Notes: generated from the sequence alone by a model not told the origin. Shown: positions 8,697 through 16,971, numbered from the stretch's first letter. The stretch: DNA of 64,000 bases from Mesorhizobium sp. B2-4-3 (GCF_006442815.1 NZ_VFVL01000001.1:62001-126000); one strand, 5' to 3'. Made by a program: numbers and translations.

Positions 8697-9845
8697 ATGG
8701 AACACTATCAGGACATTCGGGAAGCTGTCGCAAAGCTCTGCGCGCGCTTTCCCGGCGAGTATTGGCGCGCCCTCGACAGGGATATGGCCTACCCCCGCGA
8801 ATTCGTCGAAGCCCTGACGGAAGCGGGGTGGCTCTCGATCCTTATCCCCGAGGAGTATGGCGGCTCCGGCCTGCCGCTTTCGGCCGCCGCTGCCGTGCTG
8901 GAGGAGATCCAGCGCGCCGGTTGCAACGGCGGCGCCTGCCATGCGCAGATGTACACGATGGGCACGCTGCTTCGCCACGGCTCGGCAGCACAGAAGCAGC
9001 GCTATTTGCCGAAGATCGCCACCGGGGAATTGCGCCTGCAGGCATTCGGCGTCACGGAACCGACCAGTGGCACCGACACCGGCGCGCTGAAGACCACCGC
9101 CCGGCTCGACGGCGACCATTTCGTGGTCAAGGGCCAGAAGATCTGGACCAGCCGCGCCGAACATTCCGATCTGATGCTGCTTCTGGCGCGCACCACGCCG
9201 CTGACCACCGGCATGAAGAAGACCGACGGGCTTTCCGTCTTGATCGTCGACATGGACGAGGCGCTTGGCAACGGCCTAACCATCCGGCCGATCCGCACGA
9301 TGATGAACCATGCCACCACCGAGGTTTTCTTCGACGACTTGCGCGTGCCGGCCGAAAACCTGATCGGCGAAGAGGGCAAGGGCTTCCGTTACATCTTGTC
9401 CGGCATGAATGCCGAGCGAATCCTGATCGCTTCCGAATGCGTCGGCGATGCCAAATGGTTCATCGACAAGGCAAGCGCCTACGCCAAGGAACGGCATGTG
9501 TTCGGCCGCGCGATCGGCCAGAACCAAGGCATCCAGTTTCCCATCGCCAGAGCCTACGCCAATATGCGCGCGGCAGAACTTATGGTGCGCGAGGCGCTGG
9601 CCCTTTACGAGGCCGGCAAGAACCCGGGCGCCGAGGCGAATATGGCCAAGATGCTGGCGGCGGATGCCTCCAACGAGGCCGCCAATGTCTGCATCCAGAC
9701 GCATGGCGGATTCGGCTTCGCCGAGGAATACGACGTCGAGCGGAAGTTCCGCGAGACGCGTCTCTATCAGGTGGCGCCGATCTCCACCAACCTCATCCTG
9801 TCGTTCCTGTCCGAGCACGTCCTCGGGCTGCCGCGCTCTTATTAG
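8697..9845 (+). CDS. Acyl-CoA dehydrogenase family flavoprotein
   Basis: 382 residues. Landmarks are VTEPTSGTDTG and KGQKIWTSRAEHSD (FAD and substrate loop), the YAKERHVFGRAIGQ segment, and the C-terminal THGGFGFAEEYDVERKFRE motif. The usual late catalytic glutamate (as in YEGT) is replaced by YQVAP; a glutamate is instead present in SGMNAERI (E240), the position used by isovaleryl-CoA dehydrogenase, so it is probably active. I chose the ATG at 8697; the open frame extends further upstream but without family match. It heads an operon with a flavodoxin-fold reductase, CoA-transferase and hydratase. Confidence 0.86.
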   Translation: MEHYQDIREAVAKLCARFPGEYWRALDRDMAYPREFVEALTEAGWLSILIPEEYGGSGLPLSAAAAVLEEIQRAGCNGGACHAQMYTMGTLLRHGSAAQKQRYLPKIATGELRLQAFGVTEPTSGTDTGALKTTARLDGDHFVVKGQKIWTSRAEHSDLMLLLARTTPLTTGMKKTDGLSVLIVDMDEALGNGLTIRPIRTMMNHATTEVFFDDLRVPAENLIGEEGKGFRYILSGMNAERILIASECVGDAKWFIDKASAYAKERHVFGRAIGQNQGIQFPIARAYANMRAAELMVREALALYEAGKNPGAEANMAKMLAADASNEAANVCIQTHGGFGFAEEYDVERKFRETRLYQVAPISTNLILSFLSEHVLGLPRSY

Positions 9846-9856
9846 GAGGGGTCGCT

Positions 9857-10597
9857 GTGAACGTCCTCATCGTCTATGCGCATCCGGAACCGAAGTCCTT
9901 CAACGGCGCGATGAAGGATCTCGCCTTCGAGACCCTGGCGCGGGCTGGCCACAGTGTGGCGCTCAGCGACCTTTATGCGATGGGCTTCAGCCCGGTCGCC
10001 GGACCAGGCGACATGACCGGCGAGCGCAACGATCCGGATTTCTTCAGCCTGCAGCGCGAGCAGACCGCCGCCTATGAGACGGGTCGGCTGGCGGGTGACA
10101 TCAATGCCGAGGTCGAAAAGCTGAAACGGGCGGACTTCGTGATCTTCCAGTTTCCCGTCTGGTGGTTCGGAATGCCAGCAATGCTCAAGGGCTGGGCCGA
10201 CCGGGTCTTCGCGCGTGGCTTTGCCTATTTGCCGGGCCGCAAATACGACACCGGCATGTTCAAGGGGAAGCTCGCCATGGTGGCCGCCACCACGGGCACC
10301 TCGGCCGACACCTATGCGCCCGACGGCATCGACGGCGACATCCTCACGGTGTTGTGGCCGATCCACAACGGCCTGCTACGCTATGCCGGCTTCGATGTGC
10401 TGCCGCCTTTCGTCGCCTACATGCCTGGCCGCGTCGGCGACGACGGCCGCAAGGCCTATCTGGAGGCCTATCGCAAAAGGCTCGAGGACATCGACGAAAC
10501 GCCGCGCCTGTTCTTCCACCCGGCTGAAGATTACGGCAAGAACGAGCGGCTCAAGCCCGGCGTGCTCGCCCGCTCTGGAGTACAGCGCAATGTCTGA
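9857..10597 (+). CDS. Flavodoxin-fold NAD(P)H dehydrogenase (quinone) / MdaB-KefF-like
   Basis: 246 residues starting at a GTG with a strong AGGAGG 7 bp upstream (9844-9849). MNVLIVYAHPEPKSFNGAM is the FMN/FAD phosphate-binding start of the NQO1/KefF family, and FQFPVWWFGMPAMLKGW is the characteristic isoalloxazine-binding loop. It would transfer electrons from NAD(P)H to a quinone or nitro compound in the cytoplasm. It lies 11 bp after the acyl-CoA dehydrogenase and overlaps the CoA-transferase start by 8 bp, so all are translated together. A role as electron partner of the dehydrogenase is only inference. Confidence 0.85.
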   Translation: MNVLIVYAHPEPKSFNGAMKDLAFETLARAGHSVALSDLYAMGFSPVAGPGDMTGERNDPDFFSLQREQTAAYETGRLAGDINAEVEKLKRADFVIFQFPVWWFGMPAMLKGWADRVFARGFAYLPGRKYDTGMFKGKLAMVAATTGTSADTYAPDGIDGDILTVLWPIHNGLLRYAGFDVLPPFVAYMPGRVGDDGRKAYLEAYRKRLEDIDETPRLFFHPAEDYGKNERLKPGVLARSGVQRNV

Positions 10598-11720
10598 CGC
10601 CGCTCGCCCGCTGGAGGGCCTGTTCGTCGTTTCGATCGAGCAGGCGGTCGCCGCTCCCTTGTGCACGGTCCGCCTCGCCGATGCGGGTGCTCGCGTCGTG
10701 AAGATCGAACGCCCCGAAGGCGAGACCGCGCGCCACTACGATTCCACCGTCGAAGGTATGTCGGCCTATTTTGTCTGGCTGAACCGCGGCAAGCAGAGCG
10801 TGGCGCTCGACCTCAAGGCTGAGGAAGACCTCGCTTTGTTGCACCGGATGGTCGCCCGGGCGGATGTCCTCGTGCAGAACCTCGCGCCGGGCGCGATCGA
10901 CAGGCTCGGTCTCTCCTGCGATTTGATTGCGCGGAAGTTTCCCCGGCTGATCGCCGTCAACATCGTCGGCTACGGGCAGGACACACCCTACGCGTCGATG
11001 CGCGCCTACGACATGCTGGTGCAGGCGGAAAGCGGCATCTGCGCGGTGACCGGCACTGCCGAGACGCCTTGCAAGATCGGCGTGTCGGCCGCCGACATCG
11101 CGACAGGAATGAACGCGCATGCAGCGATACTTGAGGCGCTGCTGGCGCGCGAGAAGACCGGCCGCGGCCGCTCCGTCGAGATCGCCATGTTCGACGGCAT
11201 GGCCGACTGGATGGCCGTGCCGCTACTGCACTACGAATATGCAGGACGCGAGACCGGCCGCTACGGGCTGGCGCATGCCTCGATCTATCCCTACCGACCC
11301 TATGCCTGCCGCGATGGCGCCGTGGTGGTCTCTATCCAGCAGAACAGCGAATGGAAGCGCTTCTGCGACGTGGTGCTGCGGAGGCAGGATTTGTTTGCCG
11401 ACGAACGCTTCGCCACCAATGCCTGGCGGGTGGCCAATCGCACCGCGCTGGATGCCGAGATCGAACCGCTTTTCGCGGCGATCGACTGCGAGGAAGCCAT
11501 TCGACGCCTTGACGAGGCCCGGATCGCCTGGGGTCGGGTCAGCGAGATGCGCGACCTTTCGCGCCACAGGGCTTTGCGCCGGATGGAGGTCGAGTTGCCG
11601 GACGGCAAGCGGATCGCCGTGCCGATGCCCGCAGGCCGCCTCGAAGGCCTCGGCAAAACCCCCACGGTTCCTGCTCTTGGCGCCGACACCGATCGTATCC
11701 GGTCCGAATTCGCAGCCTGA
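10590..11720 (+). CDS. CaiB/BaiF family (class III) CoA-transferase
   Basis: 376 residues. Family signs: LEGLFVVSIEQAVAAPLCT at the start, GARVVKIERPEGE, LNRGKQSVALDLK, LVQNLAPGAIDRLGL, and the catalytic aspartate in RAYDMLVQAESG (about D141) that forms the aspartyl-CoA anhydride. It moves CoA from a donor thioester to a carboxylic acid. The start overlaps the preceding gene by 8 bp. Beside an acyl-CoA dehydrogenase and a MaoC/FAS1-like hydratase it probably activates the acid this operon degrades, perhaps a branched or unsaturated dicarboxylate; the acid itself is not identified. Confidence 0.88.
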   Translation: MSDAARPLEGLFVVSIEQAVAAPLCTVRLADAGARVVKIERPEGETARHYDSTVEGMSAYFVWLNRGKQSVALDLKAEEDLALLHRMVARADVLVQNLAPGAIDRLGLSCDLIARKFPRLIAVNIVGYGQDTPYASMRAYDMLVQAESGICAVTGTAETPCKIGVSAADIATGMNAHAAILEALLAREKTGRGRSVEIAMFDGMADWMAVPLLHYEYAGRETGRYGLAHASIYPYRPYACRDGAVVVSIQQNSEWKRFCDVVLRRQDLFADERFATNAWRVANRTALDAEIEPLFAAIDCEEAIRRLDEARIAWGRVSEMRDLSRHRALRRMEVELPDGKRIAVPMPAGRLEGLGKTPTVPALGADTDRIRSEFAA

Positions 11721-11732
11721 GGAGTCAGTCAT

Positions 11733-12569
11733 ATGAGCCTGGATTCGAGCTGGGCGCTGCAGAAATGGGTCGGGCGCACCCGCGAGGTCGAGGACATCGC
11801 AACGCCTCGCCTTCTCGCCAGCTTCGAGGCCATGCTCGGCCCTCACTGCGTGCGTCGCGACGAGGCCCCGCCCGGCCTGCACTGGTGCCTGGCGCCCGAT
11901 ATCGCCGACGCAAGCGAGTTGGGTCCGGACGGACATGCCGCCAAGGGCGGGTTCCTGCCGCCGGTGCCGCTTCCGCGCCGCATGTGGGCGGGCAGCGACA
12001 TGCGTTTCCTGGCGCCGATCCGCAGCGGCGACATGATCCGTCGCCGCTCGACGCTAGGCGTCGTCGAGGAAAAACAAGGACGCACTGGCCGGCTTACCTT
12101 CGTCACTGTCCGTCACGAAATCTCCAATGCCGCCGGCCCTGTCGTCGAGGAAGACCAGATCATTGTCTATCGCCCTGCGGAAGTTGGCATTGCGTCCTCG
12201 ACGCTGCCGGACCCAAGGTCGCCCGCATCGCATGAACGGATCGTCGACGTCGATCCGGTTCTGCTTTTTCGGTACTCCGCGCTGACATTCAACGGGCATC
12301 GCATCCACTACGACGCGCCCTACGCCACAAATGTCGAGCATTACCCAGGACTTGTCATCCACGGGCCGCTTCAGGCGACATTGCTCATGAACTTCGCCGC
12401 GGTCATTGCCGGGCAAGCGCCACGCCGTTTCTCCTTTCGCGGCGTGCGTCCCGCGATCGGCCCGCAGACCTTGCTCCTGAGCGGAACGGCGCGTGGAAAG
12501 GGCGAGATGGAAATGGAGGTGCGGGCATCCGATGGACATGTGACGGTCAAGGCCACGGCCCAATGGTGA
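11733..12569 (+). CDS. MaoC-like / FAS1-like hydratase (mesaconyl- or itaconyl-CoA hydratase type)
   Basis: 278 residues made of two hot-dog halves. The first is the FAS1-like dehydratase part with the GGFLPPVPLPRRMWAGSDM segment; the second holds the hydratase-2 motif SALTFNGHRIHYDAPYA (about 182-198) with the catalytic Asp/His. This arrangement is known from mesaconyl-C4-CoA hydratase and itaconyl-CoA hydratase. It lies 12 bp downstream of the CoA-transferase and ends the operon. With the acyl-CoA dehydrogenase it could complete dehydrogenation and hydration of a CoA ester; no CoA lyase is visible nearby to finish the route. Confidence 0.8.
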   Translation: MSLDSSWALQKWVGRTREVEDIATPRLLASFEAMLGPHCVRRDEAPPGLHWCLAPDIADASELGPDGHAAKGGFLPPVPLPRRMWAGSDMRFLAPIRSGDMIRRRSTLGVVEEKQGRTGRLTFVTVRHEISNAAGPVVEEDQIIVYRPAEVGIASSTLPDPRSPASHERIVDVDPVLLFRYSALTFNGHRIHYDAPYATNVEHYPGLVIHGPLQATLLMNFAAVIAGQAPRRFSFRGVRPAIGPQTLLLSGTARGKGEMEMEVRASDGHVTVKATAQW

Positions 12570-12664
12570 GCTTGATGACGCCTGTCGTGCCGCTGTTCGT
12601 GCCGGCTACGGCCGGAAAGGTTCGCAAAGATCGATGGCGCGACCTGTAGCAGGGCGATCCAAAG

Positions 12665-12919
12665 CTATCGGCGAACTTGTGTCAAATCGGGCGGCGCCAT
12701 GGGATTCATGCGCTCGAGCGTCCGGTCCCTCAAAACGAATTGATGCCAGAGCGCGATCAGCGCGTGCAGGCCTGCCAACCAAAGGATCAGCGTCCCACCG
12801 GTTTCGGTGCAAGTCGGCAATCTCTCCTGGCGCGCCTTGCACAGGCGCCGCCAGGCTCGGCAGACCGATACCAAGAAAGGAGACCGGCACGCCGAGCCGA
12901 GAGGCGGCGTACGCGGGGT
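12665..12919 (-). pseudogene. Cytochrome b561 C-terminal remnant, truncated and frameshifted
   Basis: On the minus strand, one frame from about 12919 to 12807 reads SRLGVPVSFLGIGLPSLAAP and then EIADLH. After a one-base shift near 12806 a second frame reads ETGGTLILWLAGLHALIALW and HQFVLRDRTLERM, stopping at 12665. Joined, this is the last third of a cytochrome b561-type membrane cytochrome: the periplasmic loop, the final helix with the paired histidines and the xRMxP tail. The N-terminal two thirds and first helices are missing; the sugar-isomerase gene begins to be read where they should be. The rest of the 12570-12919 gap shows nothing else convincing. Confidence 0.6.
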
Positions 12920-13768
12920 TCACACGGCTCTGTCCCTGGCTGCCTCCAGCGAGTTCACGAAACGCAGTGAGCGCTGCAGGGCGGCACGAACGATCGGGAT
13001 GTCGACAGGCGTATTTCGTCGTTGCGGGTCGCGGTGCTGAGGGCGCTCCAATCGCAATGGCATTTCGATGCTGACTGGAAGCGCCGGAGGGAGCATGCGC
13101 CAGTATTTCAGGTAATCGACAGAGCCATCGCCGAGAGTGCAGAACGCCCATCCTGCGTCGCGGCTGACAACGTCCTTGAGATGTGCATGACCAACCGTGT
13201 CGATGGCCGCGGCGATATCTTCTGCAGGCTGCGTTGCCTCATGGCTATAGGTGAAGACGTTTCCGGCGTCGTGATTCAGGCAGACTTGGCCCGATCCGAT
13301 TTCGCGTACGAAGCTAGCTCCCATTCGAGCATTGCCAAGTAAATCGCCCCTGCCATGTCCGGGGTTCTCGAGCGCAAGAGCGACACCGGATTGCTCCAGC
13401 CTCGGCAAAACGGCATCGATCGCCTTTCGTATGCCCGCCTTTTTCGTCATCGGCCCGGCATTGGTAATCAGGAAGGATGCGCCTAGACCGGCAGCAAAGG
13501 CGATGCGCCGCGACAACGCATCCACCGCATCAGGCCCCGAAAGGTCGAGATGAGCCGATACGGCCTTGATCCCAAGCCCGGCAGCTTCCGCTGTTGCCTG
13601 CAGCCTTGAGGCATTCGTGCTTGTGAACATGCCTTCATCGAAATCGACATAGCCGCGAATAAAGGCCGGCTCCACATGCATGGCGCCGGCCTGCGCGATT
13701 TCTTCGATGGCCAATTCCATCGAATAGCCGTCGAAGAGCGCGGTCGATACCGATACGGTCCGAGGCAT
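12920..13768 (-). CDS. Xylose-isomerase-like TIM-barrel enzyme (sugar isomerase/epimerase or OiaC-like decarboxylase)
   Basis: 282 residues. Candidate divalent-metal ligands follow the AP-endonuclease-2/xylose-isomerase pattern: LENPGHG (E134), LNHDAGN (D167), HAHLKD (H194/H196) and IEMPLRLER (E235). In D-apiose catabolism a member of this superfamily, OiaC, decarboxylates 3-oxo-isoapionate to L-erythrulose, and here the gene sits 12 bp behind an ApnO-like dehydrogenase and in the same operon as a RuBisCO-like protein. OiaC is therefore the leading guess, but a sugar-acid isomerase in a separate pathway is equally possible. It is the last gene of the operon. Confidence 0.72.
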   Translation of the reverse strand: MPRTVSVSTALFDGYSMELAIEEIAQAGAMHVEPAFIRGYVDFDEGMFTSTNASRLQATAEAAGLGIKAVSAHLDLSGPDAVDALSRRIAFAAGLGASFLITNAGPMTKKAGIRKAIDAVLPRLEQSGVALALENPGHGRGDLLGNARMGASFVREIGSGQVCLNHDAGNVFTYSHEATQPAEDIAAAIDTVGHAHLKDVVSRDAGWAFCTLGDGSVDYLKYWRMLPPALPVSIEMPLRLERPQHRDPQRRNTPVDIPIVRAALQRSLRFVNSLEAARDRAV

Positions 13769-13780
13769 CGGAGACAGCGC

Positions 13781-14626
13781 TCAGGCTCCTTTGCCGTAGA
13801 CGATCAGTTCGGAGGCTTCCTTCACCTTGGCCGGAGACAGGGCCTCGCGCCAATCGTCGCGGACCACGACGCCCTTGGCGAAGCGCATCAGGCGCAGCGC
13901 CGCATCCGACGGCACTTTCGGGGAGAAGCCGAACCACATGGCGATCTCGACATTCAGATGGCCGATCAGAAAGTCGAGAGCGGCCTTTCTGGGAATGCCA
14001 TACTTGCGCTCGCATTCCTCGACAGCTTCGACCATCGTGTCGACGAAGGGCATCGCAACCATTTCAGACAGTCCCGGCTCGAGTATCGCCAGTTGCTCGA
14101 CCGTGACCCGGTGGCTTTCGATGATCGGTGACCACATCGCTTTGCACACCTCCTCGCCAAGCGCGTAGTGCTCCTCCGGACCTTGCATCAGGGCGCAGAC
14201 GATCGACTGCCTGGCTATGCCGCCGTGATAGTCGCGGCGAGCCGCCCACTCCGCCTCGTCGTTGAAAAGCGGGGGATGGCAGGGATGGCCGACAAAATAG
14301 GTCAGATCCGGCCGATCCTTCGGCAGGTCGCCGGCGTAAGGAGCCGCCGCATCGAGAATGAGAAGCATGGTGCCTTTCGCGAGCATCGGCGAGATCTGCC
14401 GCGCCACCTGGCCGATGATGTTGTCCGGCAGAGCCATCACCACGACATTGGCGCCGGGAATGCCCTCTTCCATGGTGACGGCCCTGATGTTGACCTCCGC
14501 CAGCCGCGCACGGCCTGCCTCGCCAACCTCTACGGCGCGGACATCGTAGCCCGCATCGATCAGCTTACGAGTCACGCGGAAGCCCATCTTCCCTCCTGCT
14601 CCCAGCAACGCTACGGATGTTGTCAT
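13781..14626 (-). CDS. ApnO-like NAD-dependent oxidoreductase/oxidoisomerase (paralogue)
   Basis: 281 residues. An N-terminal Rossmann motif (LLGAGGKMG, about 8-15), LDAAAPYAGDLP, and the family mark HPCHPP (114-119) are shared with the apnO gene at 21787 in this window, as is the SHRVTVEQLAILEPGLSE helix. ApnO proper oxidises D-apionate and rearranges it to 3-oxo-isoapionate. This copy diverges in the C-terminal half (WFGFSPKVPSDAA against the apnO version), so it may use another branched or C5 acid sugar. The ATG at 14626 has GGGAGA upstream and is preferred over 14641. It lies between the RuBisCO-like protein and the TIM-barrel gene. Confidence 0.75.
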   Translation of the reverse strand: MTTSVALLGAGGKMGFRVTRKLIDAGYDVRAVEVGEAGRARLAEVNIRAVTMEEGIPGANVVVMALPDNIIGQVARQISPMLAKGTMLLILDAAAPYAGDLPKDRPDLTYFVGHPCHPPLFNDEAEWAARRDYHGGIARQSIVCALMQGPEEHYALGEEVCKAMWSPIIESHRVTVEQLAILEPGLSEMVAMPFVDTMVEAVEECERKYGIPRKAALDFLIGHLNVEIAMWFGFSPKVPSDAALRLMRFAKGVVVRDDWREALSPAKVKEASELIVYGKGA

Positions 14627-14671
14627 TCGCTTCTCTCCCATTTGACTTGATGTAGCGCCGATAGCGCAGAT

Positions 14672-15967
14672 TTAACCGAACGCTTGCAGCGCGGCTTCGA
14701 GCTCCGGATGTGTGGCGGCATAATCATGCGCAGGAATGCCTGCTACCGCGGCGTCGAACGCATCGTGCAGGCTTTGAACGCCCGCGGCCGGTCCACCTGG
14801 ATGCGCCATGATGCCGCCGCCGCAGCAATAGATGAAATCGTTCGAGCCGAGCCCGCGAAAGGTCTCGGCCGCCTGCACCGCCGTCTGTCCGGACGAAAAC
14901 ACCGGCATCGCCGTATCGGGGCGGTCCGCCCGCTCGAACATCGGGGTCAGGCAGGCATGGGCCGAGGCCATCACCGACACATCCTGCTCGCAGAATTTGT
15001 TGGACAGCCCGTTGACGTGCATGTGGTCGATCCCGGCCAGCCGCCAGAACTTCTGATAGGCGAGATAGGTCATGCCTACGTCGGGAGAACGGCTGAAAAG
15101 GCCCCAGCCTGCGCGATGGCCGTGAAGAGCCACAGTTGAATGTCGGCGAGCCTCGATGACGCCCGATAGACCGACGGAGTTCAAGACGAGCATCGCGCAG
15201 GTCCCGCCGCGCCGACCAATCAGATCCAACTGACGCCGCATGGCATCGACATCTCCCGATATGTTGGCCGCGTACATAACCTTGTGACCGGTTCTGTCGG
15301 CATGTCTGTCTATAACCGCCATCACCGCTTCGAACCGCCGCTCGAACGGCGAATGCGGAGGATCTCCCATCAATTCGTCGTCCTTGATGAAATCCAGACC
15401 GGCCGCAATCAACGTATCGGCAAGGGCCGCTGTCTCTTCCGGGATGAGACCGACGCTCGGCTTGATGATCGTGCCGATCAGGGGGCGCCCTTCTACACCC
15501 GTCAGACGACGCGTTCCCTCGACGGCGAAAGCCGGCCCAGGGTAAGCGTCCGCGAAAAGATCGGGAAAGGTGACGTCCAGCAGCCGCATGGCCGAGAAAT
15601 GGTGCAGCTCGAACAAGTTACCGAGAACTGTCGACCAAACAGAAGCAAGGACGGTCCCCATATTCTCGTTGTTCCAGGAGAGTCCGACCTTTGCCCGGAG
15701 CAGTTTGCTGGCTTTCCCGTCTTTCGGGGACCTCGAAAATGGCAAGGCCTCATTCTCGACTTCCATGACATCGTCGATGAATTCGACGCGGGCTCCAAAT
15801 CTCTTCAGCAGTTCCGGTGTCTCTCCCGGGACGGCGCGGAAGGTTCCGCTGGATTGTTCGCCGGCCATTGCGGTTGCGGCAACCTCCAACGGATAGCGGG
15901 TTTCGATCAAATAGGTGGCGCAGAGACGACCATTCGATGCGGTTGTTCCGGCTGTGACATCACTCAT
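14672..15967 (-). CDS. RuBisCO-like protein (form IV), second copy (RLP2)
   Basis: 431 residues with the RuBisCO large-subunit fold: RLTGVEGRPLIGTIIKPSVG (barrel strand 1), FIKDDELMGDPP carrying the carbamylated lysine and metal ligands (K195, D197, E198), ALHGHRAGWG, and the loop-6 segment DHMHVNGLSNK with H317 and K324. The second lysine of the canonical KPKLG motif is serine, so it cannot be a true CO2-fixing RuBisCO. Related RLPs OiaX and OiaT act on 3-oxo-isoapionate-4-phosphate as decarboxylase and transcarboxylase/hydrolase. This copy is in an operon with its own GntR regulator and lacks an adjacent kinase, so its substrate may differ. Confidence 0.85.
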   Translation of the reverse strand: MSDVTAGTTASNGRLCATYLIETRYPLEVAATAMAGEQSSGTFRAVPGETPELLKRFGARVEFIDDVMEVENEALPFSRSPKDGKASKLLRAKVGLSWNNENMGTVLASVWSTVLGNLFELHHFSAMRLLDVTFPDLFADAYPGPAFAVEGTRRLTGVEGRPLIGTIIKPSVGLIPEETAALADTLIAAGLDFIKDDELMGDPPHSPFERRFEAVMAVIDRHADRTGHKVMYAANISGDVDAMRRQLDLIGRRGGTCAMLVLNSVGLSGVIEARRHSTVALHGHRAGWGLFSRSPDVGMTYLAYQKFWRLAGIDHMHVNGLSNKFCEQDVSVMASAHACLTPMFERADRPDTAMPVFSSGQTAVQAAETFRGLGSNDFIYCCGGGIMAHPGGPAAGVQSLHDAFDAAVAGIPAHDYAATHPELEAALQAFG

Positions 15968-15988
15968 GGAGCGAGCGTTAGCACCAAA

Positions 15989-16008
15989 ATGACATTATGT
16001 CATCATAT
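15989..16008 (+). promoter_or_regulatory. Predicted operator of the RLP2 operon (site 1)
   Basis: ATGACATTATGTCAT (15989-16003) is a near-perfect palindrome 22 bp upstream of the RLP2 start. With its extension it gives GACATTATGTCATCATAT (15991-16008), which recurs in inverse orientation at 16843-16860 with 17 of 18 bases identical. Position between the GntR gene and RLP2 makes it the likely binding site of the GntR protein encoded at 16047-16760. Confidence 0.6.
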
Positions 16009-16046
16009 GAGCTTGGATTGATAAAAAATTTTGAGAAGCACACTAT

Positions 16047-16760
16047 TTAGCCGCCGGCGCCGCCGGCCAACTTCGAATAGAGTTCATTGGCGCGGCCAAT
16101 GTGGTCAGCCATAGCGGCGCTCGCGCCCTCCGCATCGCCGCTGGCAATCGCCTTGTATATTCGTTCATGCTCCTCGACTGTGAGGCGTTCGGCGCCCTTC
16201 ATGGCGACGAGATCCCGCTTGAAGCGGGAAAGCCACTCGAGCATTCCCTTGGCCACAGCGGCGATCATCGAATTGCCGCTCATCTCCGCGATGACAGCGT
16301 GAAACTCCATGTCGGCGGCTACAAATCGCGTCTGATCGCCCTTCGCCTCGCGCAAATGACGCAAGGTCTCGGCAAGCCGCTCCAGGCTCTTGGCCGTGGC
16401 GCGCCGCGTCGCGATCCTGACCAGACCGGTTTCCAGCAAGAGCCTGACTTCCTTCAATTCTTCGAGCCCGCGGGAGTTGGTCGCCAGCATCATGACCATC
16501 GCGGCAGAGACCTGGTCGACAATCACTTCGGGCGTCGGATTGATTACGCGTGCGCGCTCGCCATGCGAAATCCTGATAAGGCCCATCTGCTGCAGCGACT
16601 GCATCGCTTCGCGGATCGACGGCCGGCCCACGCCAATCATGGTCATCAGTTCCTTCTCCGACGGCAATTGCGAACCGGGCGGAAACTCCGATGTCGAGAT
16701 CGCGGCCAACAGCCGGTCGAGCACCTCGACATACAACTTCTTCTTCTGGACCGGTTCCAT
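16047..16760 (-). CDS. GntR/FCD regulator, NanR-like, for the RLP2 operon
   Basis: 237 residues. Winged helix in about residues 8-75 with LPSEKELMTMIGVGRPSIRE and the NanR-type RISHGERARV turn, then an FCD domain with DMEFHAVIAEMSGN and EEHERIYKAI. It closely resembles in layout the regulator at 30105-30818, but the operators near each gene differ. The stop is 79 bp before the RLP2 start on the same strand, and a matched 18-bp site lies both in that gap and upstream of this gene, suggesting self-repression together with control of RLP2, the ApnO-like gene and the TIM-barrel gene. The inducer is unknown. Confidence 0.87.
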   Translation of the reverse strand: MEPVQKKKLYVEVLDRLLAAISTSEFPPGSQLPSEKELMTMIGVGRPSIREAMQSLQQMGLIRISHGERARVINPTPEVIVDQVSAAMVMMLATNSRGLEELKEVRLLLETGLVRIATRRATAKSLERLAETLRHLREAKGDQTRFVAADMEFHAVIAEMSGNSMIAAVAKGMLEWLSRFKRDLVAMKGAERLTVEEHERIYKAIASGDAEGASAAMADHIGRANELYSKLAGGAGG

Positions 16761-16842
16761 TCGCCCCTCCGTAATCCTTCTTCGGCATATCGACAGCGAG
16801 TCGCACGGGCAAACAAGCCCTGCCGGTCAATTGACATTACAT

Positions 16843-16860
16843 ATATGATGACATAACGTC
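16843..16860 (-). promoter_or_regulatory. Predicted operator of the RLP2 operon (site 2)
   Basis: On the minus strand this reads GACGTTATGTCATCATAT, matching site 1 at 15991-16008 in 17 of 18 bases. It lies 83 bp upstream of the GntR start codon, so it is placed for autoregulation. Confidence 0.6.
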
Positions 16861-16971
16861 CACTTTGCGTGGAGCCACAAACCGGCGCGCAGGATGCCGG
16901 AGCGCAGCCGGAACGGAAGCCCGTTCCCGACACTCGGAAGCGAACGAGTTCCGCTATTGGCTTGCCTATTT

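Noticed and set aside
12634-13074. 146-codon plus-strand frame over the cytochrome b561 remnant
   Set aside because: No domain, no ribosome-binding site, and it runs antisense into the TIM-barrel gene; the minus strand explains the sequence better.
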